Positions 52,094-61,538 of a DNA stretch of 64,000 nucleotides are shown here, piece after piece. This stretch comes from Marinomonas rhizomae (lineage in GTDB: Bacteria > Pseudomonadota > Gammaproteobacteria > Pseudomonadales > Marinomonadaceae). The number at the start of each line of letters is the position of its first letter. Within the stretch, counting starts at the first letter, position 1. The stretch covers positions 62,001-126,000 of the forward strand of contig NZ_QNSE01000002.1 of NCBI RefSeq assembly GCF_003315485.1. The letters are read 5' to 3'. The notes beneath the pieces are model-generated. The model was not told the DNA's origin. It saw only the letters and a program-made list of their open reading frames with translations, and did not search any database. Both the position numbers and the translations under genes were made by a program.

Positions 52094-53347
52094 ATGAGCG
52101 ACCAAATAAAAGCGGATGTTATTGTGATTGGTGCTGGCATTATAGGTATCAGTACCGCGCTTAAATTGCAGTCAGAAGGCAGGCAGGTGCTGGTCCTAGA
52201 CAGGAAAGGCATCGCCGCTGAAACATCCGCAGGTAACGCGGGGGCATTCGCTTTTGCGGACGTTATTCCGCTTGCCACTCCAGGTATTATGCGCAAAGCG
52301 CCAAAGTGGCTCCTTGACCCCCTAGGCCCTTTATCCCTGCGTCCTGGTTACGCGTTAAAAATTCTACCTTGGATGTTCCAATTCTGGCGAGCCAGTTGGA
52401 AAGACAAGTACCAAGCCGCTCTCGCCGCTCAAGCCAATTTAATGGCGCTATCAAAAGTCGCTTTAGAGCGTCAAATAACCGCCGTCAATGGTGAACCTTT
52501 GATTCGAAGAGAAGGGCAATTACAACTGTATGAAGGCGCGGCCGAATTTAAAGCAAGCCTTGCCGGTTGGCAAACTCGCAAGGAAAACGGCGTTGTATTC
52601 GAACTGCTAGAAAGCCCTGAAGCCATCGCTAACATCCAGCCCGGAATTCACCCTCGTTTTACCCATGCGGCTTTTACTCCTGAATGGAAAAACGTCGTTC
52701 ATCCTGCCCAATGGACACAACACCTAGCTGACGCTTTCGAAAAGCTAGGTGGTCAGATACGCATTGCCTCTATCAATAGCATTGATTTGAAAGACAGCAG
52801 TGTCCTCTTAAAAAGCGATGATTTGGAATATGAAGCACGTTATGTGGTGATCGCAGCAGGTGCATGGTCCAAGACATTAGCTCAATCAATTGGTGACAAT
52901 TTACCACTCGACACCGAACGAGGGTACAACACGACATTACCAGCCGGGGCATTTGACCTTAAAACCCACATAACATTCAGTAACCACGGCTTTGTGGTGA
53001 CGAAAGCTGGTCAAGGTGTACGAGTCGGTGGGGCCGTAGAACTCGGCGGTCTGTCTCTTAAACCGAATTATAAACGCGCCGATGCTCTGCTTAATAAAGC
53101 CGCTCATTTCTTACCCGATCTAAACATTACAGGTGGAGAACAGTGGATGGGATTTCGTCCATCTATGCCAGATAGTTTACCAGTCATAGATTACGCCACT
53201 CAGTCTAAGCGTGTGATTTACGCTTTTGGGCACGGCCATTTGGGGCTCACTCAATCCGCTGGTACCGCCGAGTTAATCTGCGACCTTCTGGCTGAAAGAA
53301 CGATCGACATTCCCATGCAGCCATATTCTGCAACACGCTTCCAATAA
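52094..53347 (+). CDS. D-amino-acid dehydrogenase (DadA-like), putative D-hydroxyproline dehydrogenase
   Basis: The 417-residue flavoprotein has the DAO fold with the FAD motif DVIVIGAGIIGISTALKLQSEG, VLDRKGIAAETSAGNAGAFAFADV, the C-terminal GFRPSMPDSLPVIDYATQ and YAFGHGHLGLTQSAGTAELI. It oxidises the cis-4-hydroxy-D-proline made by the epimerase to 1-pyrroline-4-hydroxy-2-carboxylate, passing electrons to the respiratory chain. It starts 18 bp after the epimerase gene. Confidence 0.88.
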   Translation: MSDQIKADVIVIGAGIIGISTALKLQSEGRQVLVLDRKGIAAETSAGNAGAFAFADVIPLATPGIMRKAPKWLLDPLGPLSLRPGYALKILPWMFQFWRASWKDKYQAALAAQANLMALSKVALERQITAVNGEPLIRREGQLQLYEGAAEFKASLAGWQTRKENGVVFELLESPEAIANIQPGIHPRFTHAAFTPEWKNVVHPAQWTQHLADAFEKLGGQIRIASINSIDLKDSSVLLKSDDLEYEARYVVIAAGAWSKTLAQSIGDNLPLDTERGYNTTLPAGAFDLKTHITFSNHGFVVTKAGQGVRVGGAVELGGLSLKPNYKRADALLNKAAHFLPDLNITGGEQWMGFRPSMPDSLPVIDYATQSKRVIYAFGHGHLGLTQSAGTAELICDLLAERTIDIPMQPYSATRFQ

Positions 53348-53368
53348 CATCAGAGGACATCCAAGCCT

Positions 53369-54394
53369 ATGCGCAGCCGTAAAACGATCCATGTTATTTC
53401 CGCTCATGCCGAAGGTGAAGTCGGTGATGTGATAGTCGGCGGCGTGACGCCGCCGCCCGGAAACACCTTATGGGAACAGCGTTCGTTTATCGAGCAAGAT
53501 AAAACTTTACGCAATTTCATGCTGAACGAGCCTCGCGGCGGTGTGTTTCGGCATGTTAATTTATTGGTGCCCCCTAAACACCCTGACGCTGACGCCGCGT
53601 TTATTATTATGGAGCCAGAAGACACTCCTCCTATGTCGGGTTCTAACTCTATTTGTGTGTCCACCGTTCTCTTGGACAGTGGAATCTTGCCAATGCAAGA
53701 ACCCTACACCGATATAGTTCTAGAAGCTCCCGGTGGTCTGGTATATGTTCGTGCAGAGTGCCGTGATGGCAAGGCCCAGCGTATTTTTGTGCAAAACGTT
53801 CCAAGCTTTGCCGATAAGATCAATGTGCCTTTAAAAGTCGAAGGGCTAGGCACTATTATGGTTGATACTGCTTATGGCGGTGACAGCTTTGTCATTGTAG
53901 ACACCCAATCATTAGGGCTTGAGATTGTTGAAAGTGAAGCCAAAAACCTTGCTCAGCTGGGTGTGAAAATTACCAATGCCGCAAATGAGCAATTAGGCTT
54001 TACTCACCCAACGAACCCAAATTGGAAACACATTTCTTTTTGCGCTTTTTGCGGTCCACTCGAGACGACAGAAAAGGGGCTTCGCAGTAAATCGGCGGTC
54101 GCGATACAACCTGGCAAAATCGATCGCTCCCCAACTGGTACAGCGGTTTCCGCTCGAATGGCGCTAATGCACGCTAAAGGCTTGATGACAACAGGACAAG
54201 AGCTAATGGCAACGTCCATTATCGGTTCGCAGTTTAATGGCAAAATTATTGAAACTACTCAGGTTAATGGTCATCCTGCCGTGATTCCACAAATCAGTGG
54301 ACGCGGATGGATTACAGGGACACATCAACACATGTTGGACCCAGATGATCCCTGGCCTGAAGGTTATAAGCTAAGTGATACTTGGGGAGCCTAG
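53369..54394 (+). CDS. Proline-racemase-family protein with Ser/Thr at the catalytic positions
   Basis: The 341-residue protein has the family fold ([63 protein letters not shown]). At the first catalytic position it has Ser90 ([11 protein letters not shown]) and at the second Thr256 ([12 protein letters not shown]), where racemases have two Cys. Enzymes with Cys/Thr are known to be trans-3-hydroxy-L-proline dehydratases; Ser/Thr is less usual and its reaction is uncertain. It is followed by a putative 1-pyrroline-2-carboxylate reductase, the partner of that dehydratase, which supports such a role. No terminator separates it from the oxidase gene upstream. Confidence 0.82.
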   Translation: MRSRKTIHVISAHAEGEVGDVIVGGVTPPPGNTLWEQRSFIEQDKTLRNFMLNEPRGGVFRHVNLLVPPKHPDADAAFIIMEPEDTPPMSGSNSICVSTVLLDSGILPMQEPYTDIVLEAPGGLVYVRAECRDGKAQRIFVQNVPSFADKINVPLKVEGLGTIMVDTAYGGDSFVIVDTQSLGLEIVESEAKNLAQLGVKITNAANEQLGFTHPTNPNWKHISFCAFCGPLETTEKGLRSKSAVAIQPGKIDRSPTGTAVSARMALMHAKGLMTTGQELMATSIIGSQFNGKIIETTQVNGHPAVIPQISGRGWITGTHQHMLDPDDPWPEGYKLSDTWGA

Positions 54395-54429
54395 CTTCTA
54401 CGGGAATAACTAAACATAATGGAGAAAGT

Positions 54430-55449
54430 ATGAGCGATAACGTCACCCTAAGTTTGGCTGAAATGCGCGAGCTAAGCGAAACGATACTCATGGACAATGG
54501 CTTTAATAAAGATCACGCCCGTTCCATCACCGATATTATGTATGCCTGCCAGCAGGATAATTGTCACTCGCACGGCCTTCATCGACTACTTATGTGCGTT
54601 GATAGTATCAAGTCAGGACGCATAGATGGCACGGCTGCGCCCACCATCACAGACGCTGGACCTTCGGTGGTTAGAGCCAACGCCAACCAAGGAATGTCTT
54701 TACTTGCCTTTCAAGCGGCGCTGCCTCAATTAATAGAAAAGGCCAAGAAAAACGGTATCGCTGCGCTGGCAATTAATAACTGTTATCACTTTTCTGCACT
54801 TTGGCCTGAGGTTGAAAAGCTGTCTGAAGCCGGGCTCGCCGCCATTGCCATGGTGCCCAGCCATGCATGGGTCGCCCCTGCTGGCGGTACTCGCGGCACG
54901 TTAGGAACTAACCCTTTAGCCTTCAGCTGGCCACGCATAGGCAAACATCCCTTTACCTTTGATTTTGCCACCAGCCAATTTGCTAGAGGTGAAATAGAAC
55001 TGTATCGCAGAGCAGGGAAGGCGTTACCAGAAGGCGTTGCGATCGATAAAGATGGACAACCAACCACAGACGCAGAAGCCGCAATGAATGGCGCTATGCT
55101 GACGTTTGGAGGGTATAAAGGCTCAGCTTTATCAATCATGGTTGAGTTACTTGCAGGGCCACTTATCGACGACCTGACCAGCAAAGAAAGTATGGAATTT
55201 GCCCAAGGCAAACCCGAAGCGCCTTATCATGGCGAAATAATAATCGCGATCGACCCGAATTTATTGAGCGGAGGTAAAACCCTCGCCAATGATGAACGAG
55301 CAGAGCGGTTGTTTGCAGATATTATTGACCAAGGCGCGCGACTGCCATCTCAACGACGCTATATTGCACGTGAGCACAACATGAAACGTAATGCGGTCGA
55401 GATTCCTCGAACTCTGTACGAAGAACTTCTCACATTGCGTAAATCTTAA
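54430..55449 (+). CDS. Malate/lactate dehydrogenase-like reductase, putative 1-pyrroline-2-carboxylate/1-piperideine-2-carboxylate reductase
   Basis: ATG 54430 (MSDNVTLSLAEM) follows GGAGAAAG; an earlier in-frame start overlaps the previous gene. The 339-residue enzyme belongs to the Ldh_2/DpkA family: QDNCHSHGLHRLLM, NNCYHFSALWPEVEKLSEAGL, APAGGTRGTLGTNPLAFSWP, and FGGYKGSALSIMVELLAGPL. These NADPH-dependent enzymes reduce 1-pyrroline-2-carboxylate to L-proline. Next to a putative trans-3-hydroxyproline dehydratase, the pair would convert trans-3-hydroxy-L-proline to proline. Confidence 0.87.
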   Translation: MSDNVTLSLAEMRELSETILMDNGFNKDHARSITDIMYACQQDNCHSHGLHRLLMCVDSIKSGRIDGTAAPTITDAGPSVVRANANQGMSLLAFQAALPQLIEKAKKNGIAALAINNCYHFSALWPEVEKLSEAGLAAIAMVPSHAWVAPAGGTRGTLGTNPLAFSWPRIGKHPFTFDFATSQFARGEIELYRRAGKALPEGVAIDKDGQPTTDAEAAMNGAMLTFGGYKGSALSIMVELLAGPLIDDLTSKESMEFAQGKPEAPYHGEIIIAIDPNLLSGGKTLANDERAERLFADIIDQGARLPSQRRYIAREHNMKRNAVEIPRTLYEELLTLRKS

Positions 55450-55463
55450 CCGGTTCAGGCAAT

Positions 55464-55494
55464 AAAAAGCCGCACTCCTTGGTGCGGCTTTTTT
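55464..55494. terminator. Bidirectional terminator between convergent operons
   Basis: AGCCGCAC (55468-55475) and GTGCGGCT (55482-55489) form an 8-bp stem flanked by A5 and T6 runs. It serves the hydroxyproline operon on the plus strand and the KGSADH gene on the minus strand. Confidence 0.93.
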
Positions 55495-55512
55495 GTCTAA
55501 TAAACGGTTATA

Positions 55513-57027
55513 TTAGATAAGATCTTCTGGTAATAATCCTGCTGGAATATCTTGATAGCACACTGGGCGCAAGAAGCGGCGAATGGACATTGTTCCTACT
55601 GACGTCGCACCAAAGTTGGTTGATGCAGGGTACGGCCCGCCATGCACCATGCTGTCACATACTTCCACACCTGTTGGGAAAGCATTCGCCAAGATACGAC
55701 CCGCTTTACGCTCCAGAACAGGCAGAAAACATTTTGCGGCACGAGTATCAGACTCATCCAAATGGATAGTACAAGTCAGTTGTCCCTCTAGGCTTTTGGC
55801 GACTTGCAACATTTCCTCAATCGACGCGGCCAACACCACCACTCCTAATGGGCCAAATACTTCCTCAGCTAATTCTGTATTCGCTAACCACTCTGATGCG
55901 GTTGTGGCGTAAAGATACGGTGTTGCATCGCGTAATTCACAGGACGTTGCCAGTACTTCACGAACTCCCGTTGTCGCCGCAATACGTTTTTGACCAGTAC
56001 GGTACGCTTCTGCAATTCCATCCGTTAGCATAACCTGAGAAGGTACAGTCGAAAGACTATTGCTCACAGTAGATACAAATGCATCCGCTTCAGGGCCAGC
56101 GAGCAACACGGCAATACCAGGATTAGTACAAAACTGCCCAGCCCCCATAGTCAAAGAAGCCGCCCAGCCTTTGCCCAGCGATTCTCCGCGATTGGCAATG
56201 GCATTAGGGAATAAGAACATGGGATTAACGGACCCTAACTCACCAAAGAAAGGGATCGGCTCAGGGCGTGCAGCACATAAATCAAATAAAGCACGTCCTC
56301 CTGCCAAAGAACCCGTAAAGCCAACTGCCTTGATCAATGGGTGCTGCACCAAGGCTGAACCCACCTCACGATTACCACCTTGTATTAAATTGAACACACC
56401 AGCCGGCATGCCACATTTTATAATCGCAGAGTGAATGGCTTCGGCAATAATTTCACCGGTTCCAGGGTGCGCACTGTGTCCTTTTACAACCACAGTACAG
56501 CCAGCAGCCAAAGCGGCAGCGGTATCGCCACCAGCAGTGGAAAAGGCCAATGGGAAGTTGGATGCACCAAACACGGCAACAGGGCCAATAGGACGCTGTA
56601 TCAGTTTTAAATCGGCGCGAGGAAGAGGCTGACGCTCAGGCAATGCCGCATCGTGACGCTTATCTAAATAATCTCCTTGTAGAATATGCTGTGCAAACAA
56701 GCGTAATTGACCGCATGTGCGTCCGCGCTCGCCAATTAATCGAGCTTCAGGCAAGCCAGTTTCTGCGCAACCAATGGCGGTAATATCATTACCACGGGCA
56801 TCTATTTCATCAGCGATGGCGTTTAAAAAATCAGCACGTGTTTCACGTGAAGAATAGCCGTACTCAAGAAAAGCCGATTCTGCAGTCTCAACCGCGTCGT
56901 TGACATTTTTTACCGAACCCTTTGCAAAGGCATGGGCTTCGCCAGTGGCTGGCGAAGATTGGAATGTTTGATCTGAAGAGATCCATTTGCCGGCGATGAA
57001 ATGTTTACCATGTGGCATGAAAGTCAT
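55513..57027 (-). CDS. 2-Ketoglutarate semialdehyde dehydrogenase (hydroxyproline branch)
   Basis: The 504-residue aldehyde dehydrogenase shares with the island paralogue the blocks GPVAVFGASNFPLAFSTAGG, GFTGSLAGG, the catalytic Cys in GAGQFCTNPG and GVEVCDSMVHGGPYPA. It oxidises 2-ketoglutarate semialdehyde, the deaminase product, to 2-ketoglutarate. It is transcribed alone, convergent to the rest of the cluster, with a TTGTAT/ATACAA palindrome upstream. It differs enough from the island copy to be an old paralogue, not a recent duplicate. Confidence 0.92.
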   Translation of the reverse strand: MTFMPHGKHFIAGKWISSDQTFQSSPATGEAHAFAKGSVKNVNDAVETAESAFLEYGYSSRETRADFLNAIADEIDARGNDITAIGCAETGLPEARLIGERGRTCGQLRLFAQHILQGDYLDKRHDAALPERQPLPRADLKLIQRPIGPVAVFGASNFPLAFSTAGGDTAAALAAGCTVVVKGHSAHPGTGEIIAEAIHSAIIKCGMPAGVFNLIQGGNREVGSALVQHPLIKAVGFTGSLAGGRALFDLCAARPEPIPFFGELGSVNPMFLFPNAIANRGESLGKGWAASLTMGAGQFCTNPGIAVLLAGPEADAFVSTVSNSLSTVPSQVMLTDGIAEAYRTGQKRIAATTGVREVLATSCELRDATPYLYATTASEWLANTELAEEVFGPLGVVVLAASIEEMLQVAKSLEGQLTCTIHLDESDTRAAKCFLPVLERKAGRILANAFPTGVEVCDSMVHGGPYPASTNFGATSVGTMSIRRFLRPVCYQDIPAGLLPEDLI

Positions 57028-57076
57028 ATTGTTCTTGCTCCATTAGTATTCGTTTGAAGTAATTCTTATATGGATA

Positions 57077-57103
57077 TTGTATCCAAAAATACAAATTGTA
57101 CAA
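57077..57103. promoter_or_regulatory. GntR operator upstream of KGSADH
   Basis: TTGTAT (57077-57082) and ATACAA (57089-57094) form an inverted repeat, and TTGTACAA (57096-57103) is a second perfect palindrome directly beside it. They lie 50-75 bp upstream of the KGSADH start. The word TTGTATCCAA also occurs upstream of the ABC operon at 47100. Confidence 0.65.
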
Positions 57104-57234
57104 GTAATATGCGAATAAGCATCATAAAGAAGCCGTAAGCAAGGCATTTGAAACACACTAGTAGAGCAGGAAATAAGGGGGGACTGAATACGGTTACCTG
57201 TCCTTAGCAACAGTATTCAGTTAAACAAAGTGAG

Positions 57235-57906
57235 TTATTTAGAACGTGTTGCTGCAATCAACTCTAGTATTTGTTGCTTGGTGTTCTCAAGGTGGGCTTT
57301 CAATAAATCTGCAGCACCATCCACATCACGTAAGCGAGCTAAGTTAAATAAAGATCGATGATCATGTTCAGCATTATCGGCTTTACTCAGCTGATCAATA
57401 TGCATACTGACATATCGATTCGCCAGCATACTGACCCGTTCAAGAAGCTGCATCGTCAGCTTTTGATTAGCTGCTTCATATAACATTGCGTGGTATTGCG
57501 CATTTAATGGCCCCCAGTCAGCCACATTTCCAGCGGCGTATGACGCTTCCATTTCATCGAGCAACTCACGGCACCGGTCAAAGTGATGCTCATCCATTAA
57601 CGGTATGGACTTTTTAAGCAAATCAACTTCTAAGAGAATTCTAACATCAAAAAATTCAGCAATTTCATCTAATGAGTGCTTTGTTACGGTAGCGCCTCGA
57701 TTGTTGATAAAAACAACAAGTCCTTCCGAATCAAGCCGCTTTAATGCCTCTCGAACAGGCATTCGTGACACATCATATTCTTCAGCTAATAATTCTTGTC
57801 GGATAAGACTACCTTCTGCTAGGTCACCAGACAAAATTCGATTACGCAAATCAGTAGCGATGACATCAGGCAAACTTTGGCGTACGACAGCCCTCTTTTG
57901 AGCCAA
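57235..57906 (-). CDS. GntR (FCD) regulator of the hydroxyproline cluster
   Basis: The 223-residue protein has an N-terminal GntR HTH (DVIATDLRNRILSGDLAEGSLIRQELLAEEYDVSRMPVREALKRLDSEGLV) and an FCD ligand domain (about 80-205; FDVRILLEVDLLKKS, NAQYHAMLYEAANQ). It is on the same strand as the KGSADH gene. Its operators probably include the TTGTAT/ATACAA sites at 57077 and 47100. A decayed copy of the same gene lies immediately upstream at 58008-58237. Confidence 0.9.
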   Translation of the reverse strand: MAQKRAVVRQSLPDVIATDLRNRILSGDLAEGSLIRQELLAEEYDVSRMPVREALKRLDSEGLVVFINNRGATVTKHSLDEIAEFFDVRILLEVDLLKKSIPLMDEHHFDRCRELLDEMEASYAAGNVADWGPLNAQYHAMLYEAANQKLTMQLLERVSMLANRYVSMHIDQLSKADNAEHDHRSLFNLARLRDVDGAADLLKAHLENTKQQILELIAATRSK

Positions 57907-58007
57907 TTTTCTACCCTCACTTGATACATAAATTAAGAAAAAGTAATGACTTCATAATGAAATCAAAACGTCTATCTATACAAATTAAAGCATAATTGTA
58001 CTCGATT

Positions 58008-58237
58008 TTACGGCGAATACGGAGCCACAATTAATTCTTCTACTGTTTGGTTTGACACTTTCAAAAATAATTCACTCGGCTTATTCGGCGGAATAGCTTT
58101 GCAACAAAGCACTGTGCCCCTAACGTGTACCCTCCTAGTCCACCCTGTGTAATGTCCTCCGATAAAATATGCTGGCGCAGATCCGCAAGGATAATGTCCG
58201 CTAAGCACTGACGAACAAATACTCTATCTTGGGCCAA
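58008..58237 (-). pseudogene. Decayed GntR paralogue with internal deletion
   Basis: From a TTG at 58237 the frame reads AQDRVFVRQCLADIILADL and on to ILSEDITQGGL, closely matching the first 33 residues of the intact regulator (AQKRAVVRQSLPDVIATDL...ILSGDLAEGSL). It then loses similarity and stops at 58061. In another frame, the last codons before 58008 (VEELIVAPYSP) resemble the C-terminal ILELIAATRSK of the regulator. The simplest reading is a former duplicate whose middle was deleted and frame disrupted. The rest of the 57907-58537 interval holds no further gene. Confidence 0.75.
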
Positions 58238-58537
58238 TGTTTTTTCCTCTTTGACGTTCTTATAAACCTCTGCAAAGCCGTTTTACTTTTCTGCATTTTG
58301 AATCTTCTCGTTTGCGCTACAAACGAAATCATCATTTCGTAAACAGTTATCAAATACAAAGTCGATGTTCCTCGATCATTGTGCTTCTTCTCGAATGTTT
58401 GAAAAAGATCAAACATTGAATTGATAGCTTCTCATTTTTCAAACTGTGACCTTTGCCTACTATCGATTGATATTGCAAGTGCAATGCCTTGGCTCGTACT
58501 TACCAACCGTTCTCCGCAATCTAGTCTGGAGTGTTTT

Positions 58538-60004
58538 ATGACCACAATACTATCTCAGCTTTCTCTACTCAAAAGCCACTCGTACATTGATGGCAAATGG
58601 GTGGAAGCCACATCTGGAAAAACCTTCGCCATTACCAATCCAGCCAATGGCGAACACATTATTGATGTGGCGGATTTAGGCGCAGAAGAAACAACACTTG
58701 CGGTTGAAGCTGCTGAAAAAGCACAGAAAGAATGGCAAGGTCGCACAGCAAAAGAGCGTGCAACCTTATTACGCCGCTGGAACCAGCTGATTCTGGACAA
58801 TCAAGACGACCTAGCAAAACTAATGACCTTAGAGCAAGGCAAACCATTTGCCGAGGCCAAAGGCGAAGTTGCTTATGGCGCGTCTTTTATTGATTGGTTC
58901 GCGGACGAAGCGCGTCGCTTAAATGGTGATGTGATTCCAACCTTTGCCAAAGACAAACGCGTATTAACGATTAAACAGCCTATTGGTGTAGTAGCGGCGA
59001 TTACGCCATGGAACTTCCCGATTGCTATGATCACTCGTAAAGCAGGTCCTGCACTGGCAGCAGGGTGTGCGATTGTGATCAAGCCTTCCGATGAAACGCC
59101 TTTGTGTGCGTTGGCACTGGCTGAACTTGCCCATCAAGCGGGCATTCCAGCCGGCGTGTTAAATGTTGTGGTGGGTACAGATGCGAAAGCTATTGGTGGA
59201 GTACTAACCGGTCATCCTACGGTGCGTAAATTGTCTTTCACAGGTTCAACACCTGTGGGCAAATTGTTGCTTTCTCAGTGCGCACAAACGGTTAAGCGTA
59301 CTTCAATGGAATTAGGCGGCAACGCGCCTTTCATCGTATTTGATGATGCCGATCTAGATGCGGCTGTAGAAGGCGCGATTGCGTCTAAATACCGTAACGC
59401 GGGCCAGACCTGTGTTTGTGCTAACCGCATCTTGGTACAAGAAGGTGTGTACGATGCTTTTGCCGAGAAACTAGCCAAACGTGTTGTCACCTTCAAAACG
59501 GGAGATGGTTTTGCCGACGGTGTAACTATTGGGCCGCTAATCAATGCCGCAGCCATCAGCAAGGTAGAGCAGCTTGTTAGCGATTCCGTTGCTAAAGGAG
59601 CTAAAGCTCTCGTTGGTGGATCAAAAGCGTCTACCGCTGGCGCTCAATTTTTCGAGCCAACCATTTTGACTGGTGTCACTGAAGACATGGATATCTTTTC
59701 TAACGAGATTTTTGGTCCTGTTGCGCCCTTGTTCAAATTTAAAACTGAAGAAGAAGCCGTTGCCATGGCAAACAATACCCCATTTGGCTTAGCTTCTTAT
59801 TTCTATTCCCAAAATATTGCTCGTATTTGGCGCGTCTCTGAAGCCTTGGAATACGGCATGGTGGGCATCAACGAAGGCATCATTTCTAGCGAAGTTGCGC
59901 CATTCGGTGGTGTAAAAGAGTCAGGCAGTGGCCGTGAAGGCTCTCAATACGGCATCGACGAATACGTTGAAATCAAATACTTGTGCATGGGCGGCTTGGC
60001 GTAA
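58538..60004 (+). CDS. gabD: Succinate-semialdehyde dehydrogenase
   Basis: ATG 58538 (MTTILSQLSLLKSHSYIDGKW) has GGAG 6 nt upstream; the longer frame lacks support. The 488-residue enzyme has the GabD-type blocks TLEQGKPFAEAKGEVAYGASFIDWFADEARR, AAITPWNFPIAMITRKAGPALAAGC, the catalytic Glu in MELGGNAPFIVFDDADLD and Cys in NAGQTCVCANRILVQ. It oxidises succinate semialdehyde to succinate, mainly with NADP. It is followed by gabT, completing GABA degradation. Confidence 0.93.
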   Translation: MTTILSQLSLLKSHSYIDGKWVEATSGKTFAITNPANGEHIIDVADLGAEETTLAVEAAEKAQKEWQGRTAKERATLLRRWNQLILDNQDDLAKLMTLEQGKPFAEAKGEVAYGASFIDWFADEARRLNGDVIPTFAKDKRVLTIKQPIGVVAAITPWNFPIAMITRKAGPALAAGCAIVIKPSDETPLCALALAELAHQAGIPAGVLNVVVGTDAKAIGGVLTGHPTVRKLSFTGSTPVGKLLLSQCAQTVKRTSMELGGNAPFIVFDDADLDAAVEGAIASKYRNAGQTCVCANRILVQEGVYDAFAEKLAKRVVTFKTGDGFADGVTIGPLINAAAISKVEQLVSDSVAKGAKALVGGSKASTAGAQFFEPTILTGVTEDMDIFSNEIFGPVAPLFKFKTEEEAVAMANNTPFGLASYFYSQNIARIWRVSEALEYGMVGINEGIISSEVAPFGGVKESGSGREGSQYGIDEYVEIKYLCMGGLA

Positions 60005-60043
60005 GGTTTTACCTCACTCAACCTCTCTTTATCGTTAACAAAC

Positions 60044-60063
60044 AAGCGGTGCTCGCGCCGCTT
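60044..60063 (+). other. Intercistronic hairpin between gabD and gabT
   Basis: AAGCGG (60044-60049) and CCGCTT (60058-60063) form a 6-bp stem without a T-run. It may protect or process the shared transcript rather than end it. Confidence 0.4.
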
Positions 60064-60101
60064 CATGTACATAGAGCTTGCTCTAAAAGGTGAAAGATAA
60101 A

Positions 60102-61379
60102 ATGAACAACGCTGATCTACAAAAACGCAAAGAAAGCGCTATCGCTCGTGGCCAAGGCAACATGGCACCTGTTTACGTTGACCGTGCTTTAAACGCTGAA
60201 ATCTGGGACGTTGAAGGTAAGCGTCACATCGATTTTGGGGCTGGTATCGCAGTGGTAAACACGGGTCATAATCATCCAAAAGTAAAATCAGCGGTACAAG
60301 CCCAATTGGAGCGCTTCACTCACACTTGCGTAATGGTTAGCCCGTACGAGTCAGCAGTGGCTTTGGCTGAAAAACTAAACGCTGCAGCACCGGGCAACAC
60401 GCCGAAAAAGTCTATCTTCGTGACAACCGGCGCTGAAGCAGTAGAAAACTGTGTAAAAATCGCTCGTGCTTATACAGGTCGTCCTGGTGTGATTGCGTTT
60501 AACGGTGGCTTCCACGGCCGTACTAACATGACCATGGGTCTAACGGGCAAAGTAAATCCTTACAAAATTGGTTTCGGTCCTTTCCCAAGTGATATTTTCC
60601 ATATCCCTTACCCAAATGAGTATTTAGGTATTACAGAAGAACAAGCTTTAGCAGATCTTCAAATGCGTTTTACATGTGATATCGAGCCTTCTCGCGTTGC
60701 GGCTATCATCATCGAGCCAGTACAAGGTGAGGGTGGTTTCTACCAAGCATCTGCAAGCTTTCTACAGAAGCTTCGTAAGCTATGTGATGACCATGGCATG
60801 CTATTGATTCTTGATGAAATTCAATCTGGTTTTGCACGTACTGGCACCATGTTCTGCCACGAACAAGCAGGCATTGAAGCTGACCTTATGACGGCAGCAA
60901 AAGGTATTGCCGGCGGTTTCCCAATCGCTGCGGTAGTCGGTAAAGCAGACATTATGGATGCGCCAATTCCTGGAGGACTTGGTGGTACTTACGGCGGCTC
61001 TCCAGTTGGTTGTGCGGCCGGTCTTGCTGTATTTGATGTGATCGAAGAAGAGAAGCTGTGTGACCGCGCAGTGGAAGTAGGTGCTCACTTCGTTAAGCAC
61101 CTTAATGCAATGCAAGCTGAATACCCACAGATCATTGGCGAAGTCCGTAATGCTGGCGCGATGATCGCCGTAGAGTTTGTACACGATGGTGATGTCAGCA
61201 AACCTTACCCAGAGCTTGCTAAGAAATTATCTGCAAAAGCAGCCGAAAATGGCCTAGTTCTACTTTCTTGTGGTATTCGCGGTAACGTTATTCGTTTCCT
61301 ACCCGCGTTGACCATCGAAATGGACATCATTGACGAAGGCATGGACATCTTCAAACGCTGCTTTAAAGAGCTTGTTTAA
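60102..61379 (+). CDS. gabT: 4-Aminobutyrate aminotransferase
   Basis: ATG 60102 (MNNADLQKRKESAIARGQG) is preferred over an in-frame GTG at 60090; AAAAGGTGA lies upstream. The 425-residue PLP enzyme has GAGIAVVNTGHNHPKV, FVTTGAEAVENCVKIARAYTGR, AIIIEPVQGEGGFY, LILDEIQSGFARTGTMF and the cofactor Lys in TAAKGIAGGFPIAAV. It transfers the amino group of GABA to 2-ketoglutarate, giving succinate semialdehyde for GabD. Confidence 0.95.
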   Translation: MNNADLQKRKESAIARGQGNMAPVYVDRALNAEIWDVEGKRHIDFGAGIAVVNTGHNHPKVKSAVQAQLERFTHTCVMVSPYESAVALAEKLNAAAPGNTPKKSIFVTTGAEAVENCVKIARAYTGRPGVIAFNGGFHGRTNMTMGLTGKVNPYKIGFGPFPSDIFHIPYPNEYLGITEEQALADLQMRFTCDIEPSRVAAIIIEPVQGEGGFYQASASFLQKLRKLCDDHGMLLILDEIQSGFARTGTMFCHEQAGIEADLMTAAKGIAGGFPIAAVVGKADIMDAPIPGGLGGTYGGSPVGCAAGLAVFDVIEEEKLCDRAVEVGAHFVKHLNAMQAEYPQIIGEVRNAGAMIAVEFVHDGDVSKPYPELAKKLSAKAAENGLVLLSCGIRGNVIRFLPALTIEMDIIDEGMDIFKRCFKELV

Positions 61380-61458
61380 CCTTTAATTGCGCGGTTTTAT
61401 TCGAACCGCTTTAATTAAAAAGGAAAAGCTTCCGCTTGCAAGAATGACTCTTGCTCTA

Positions 61459-61488
61459 AGCCACTGTGGCAACACAGTGGCTTTTTTT
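61459..61488 (+). terminator. Terminator of the gabDT operon
   Basis: AGCCACTGTG and CACAGTGGCT form a perfect 10-bp stem with a GCAA loop, followed by seven T (61482-61488). Confidence 0.95.
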
Positions 61489-61538
61489 ATGAGAGAAATT
61501 CATACAAGTTAACCGGATTCATAAGATAATCTGAAGGA

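Noticed and set aside
57907-58537. Two further minus-strand frames (58008-58208 and 58201-58416) as independent genes
   Set aside because: The first is the out-of-frame end of the decayed GntR copy. The second has no ribosome site or domain.
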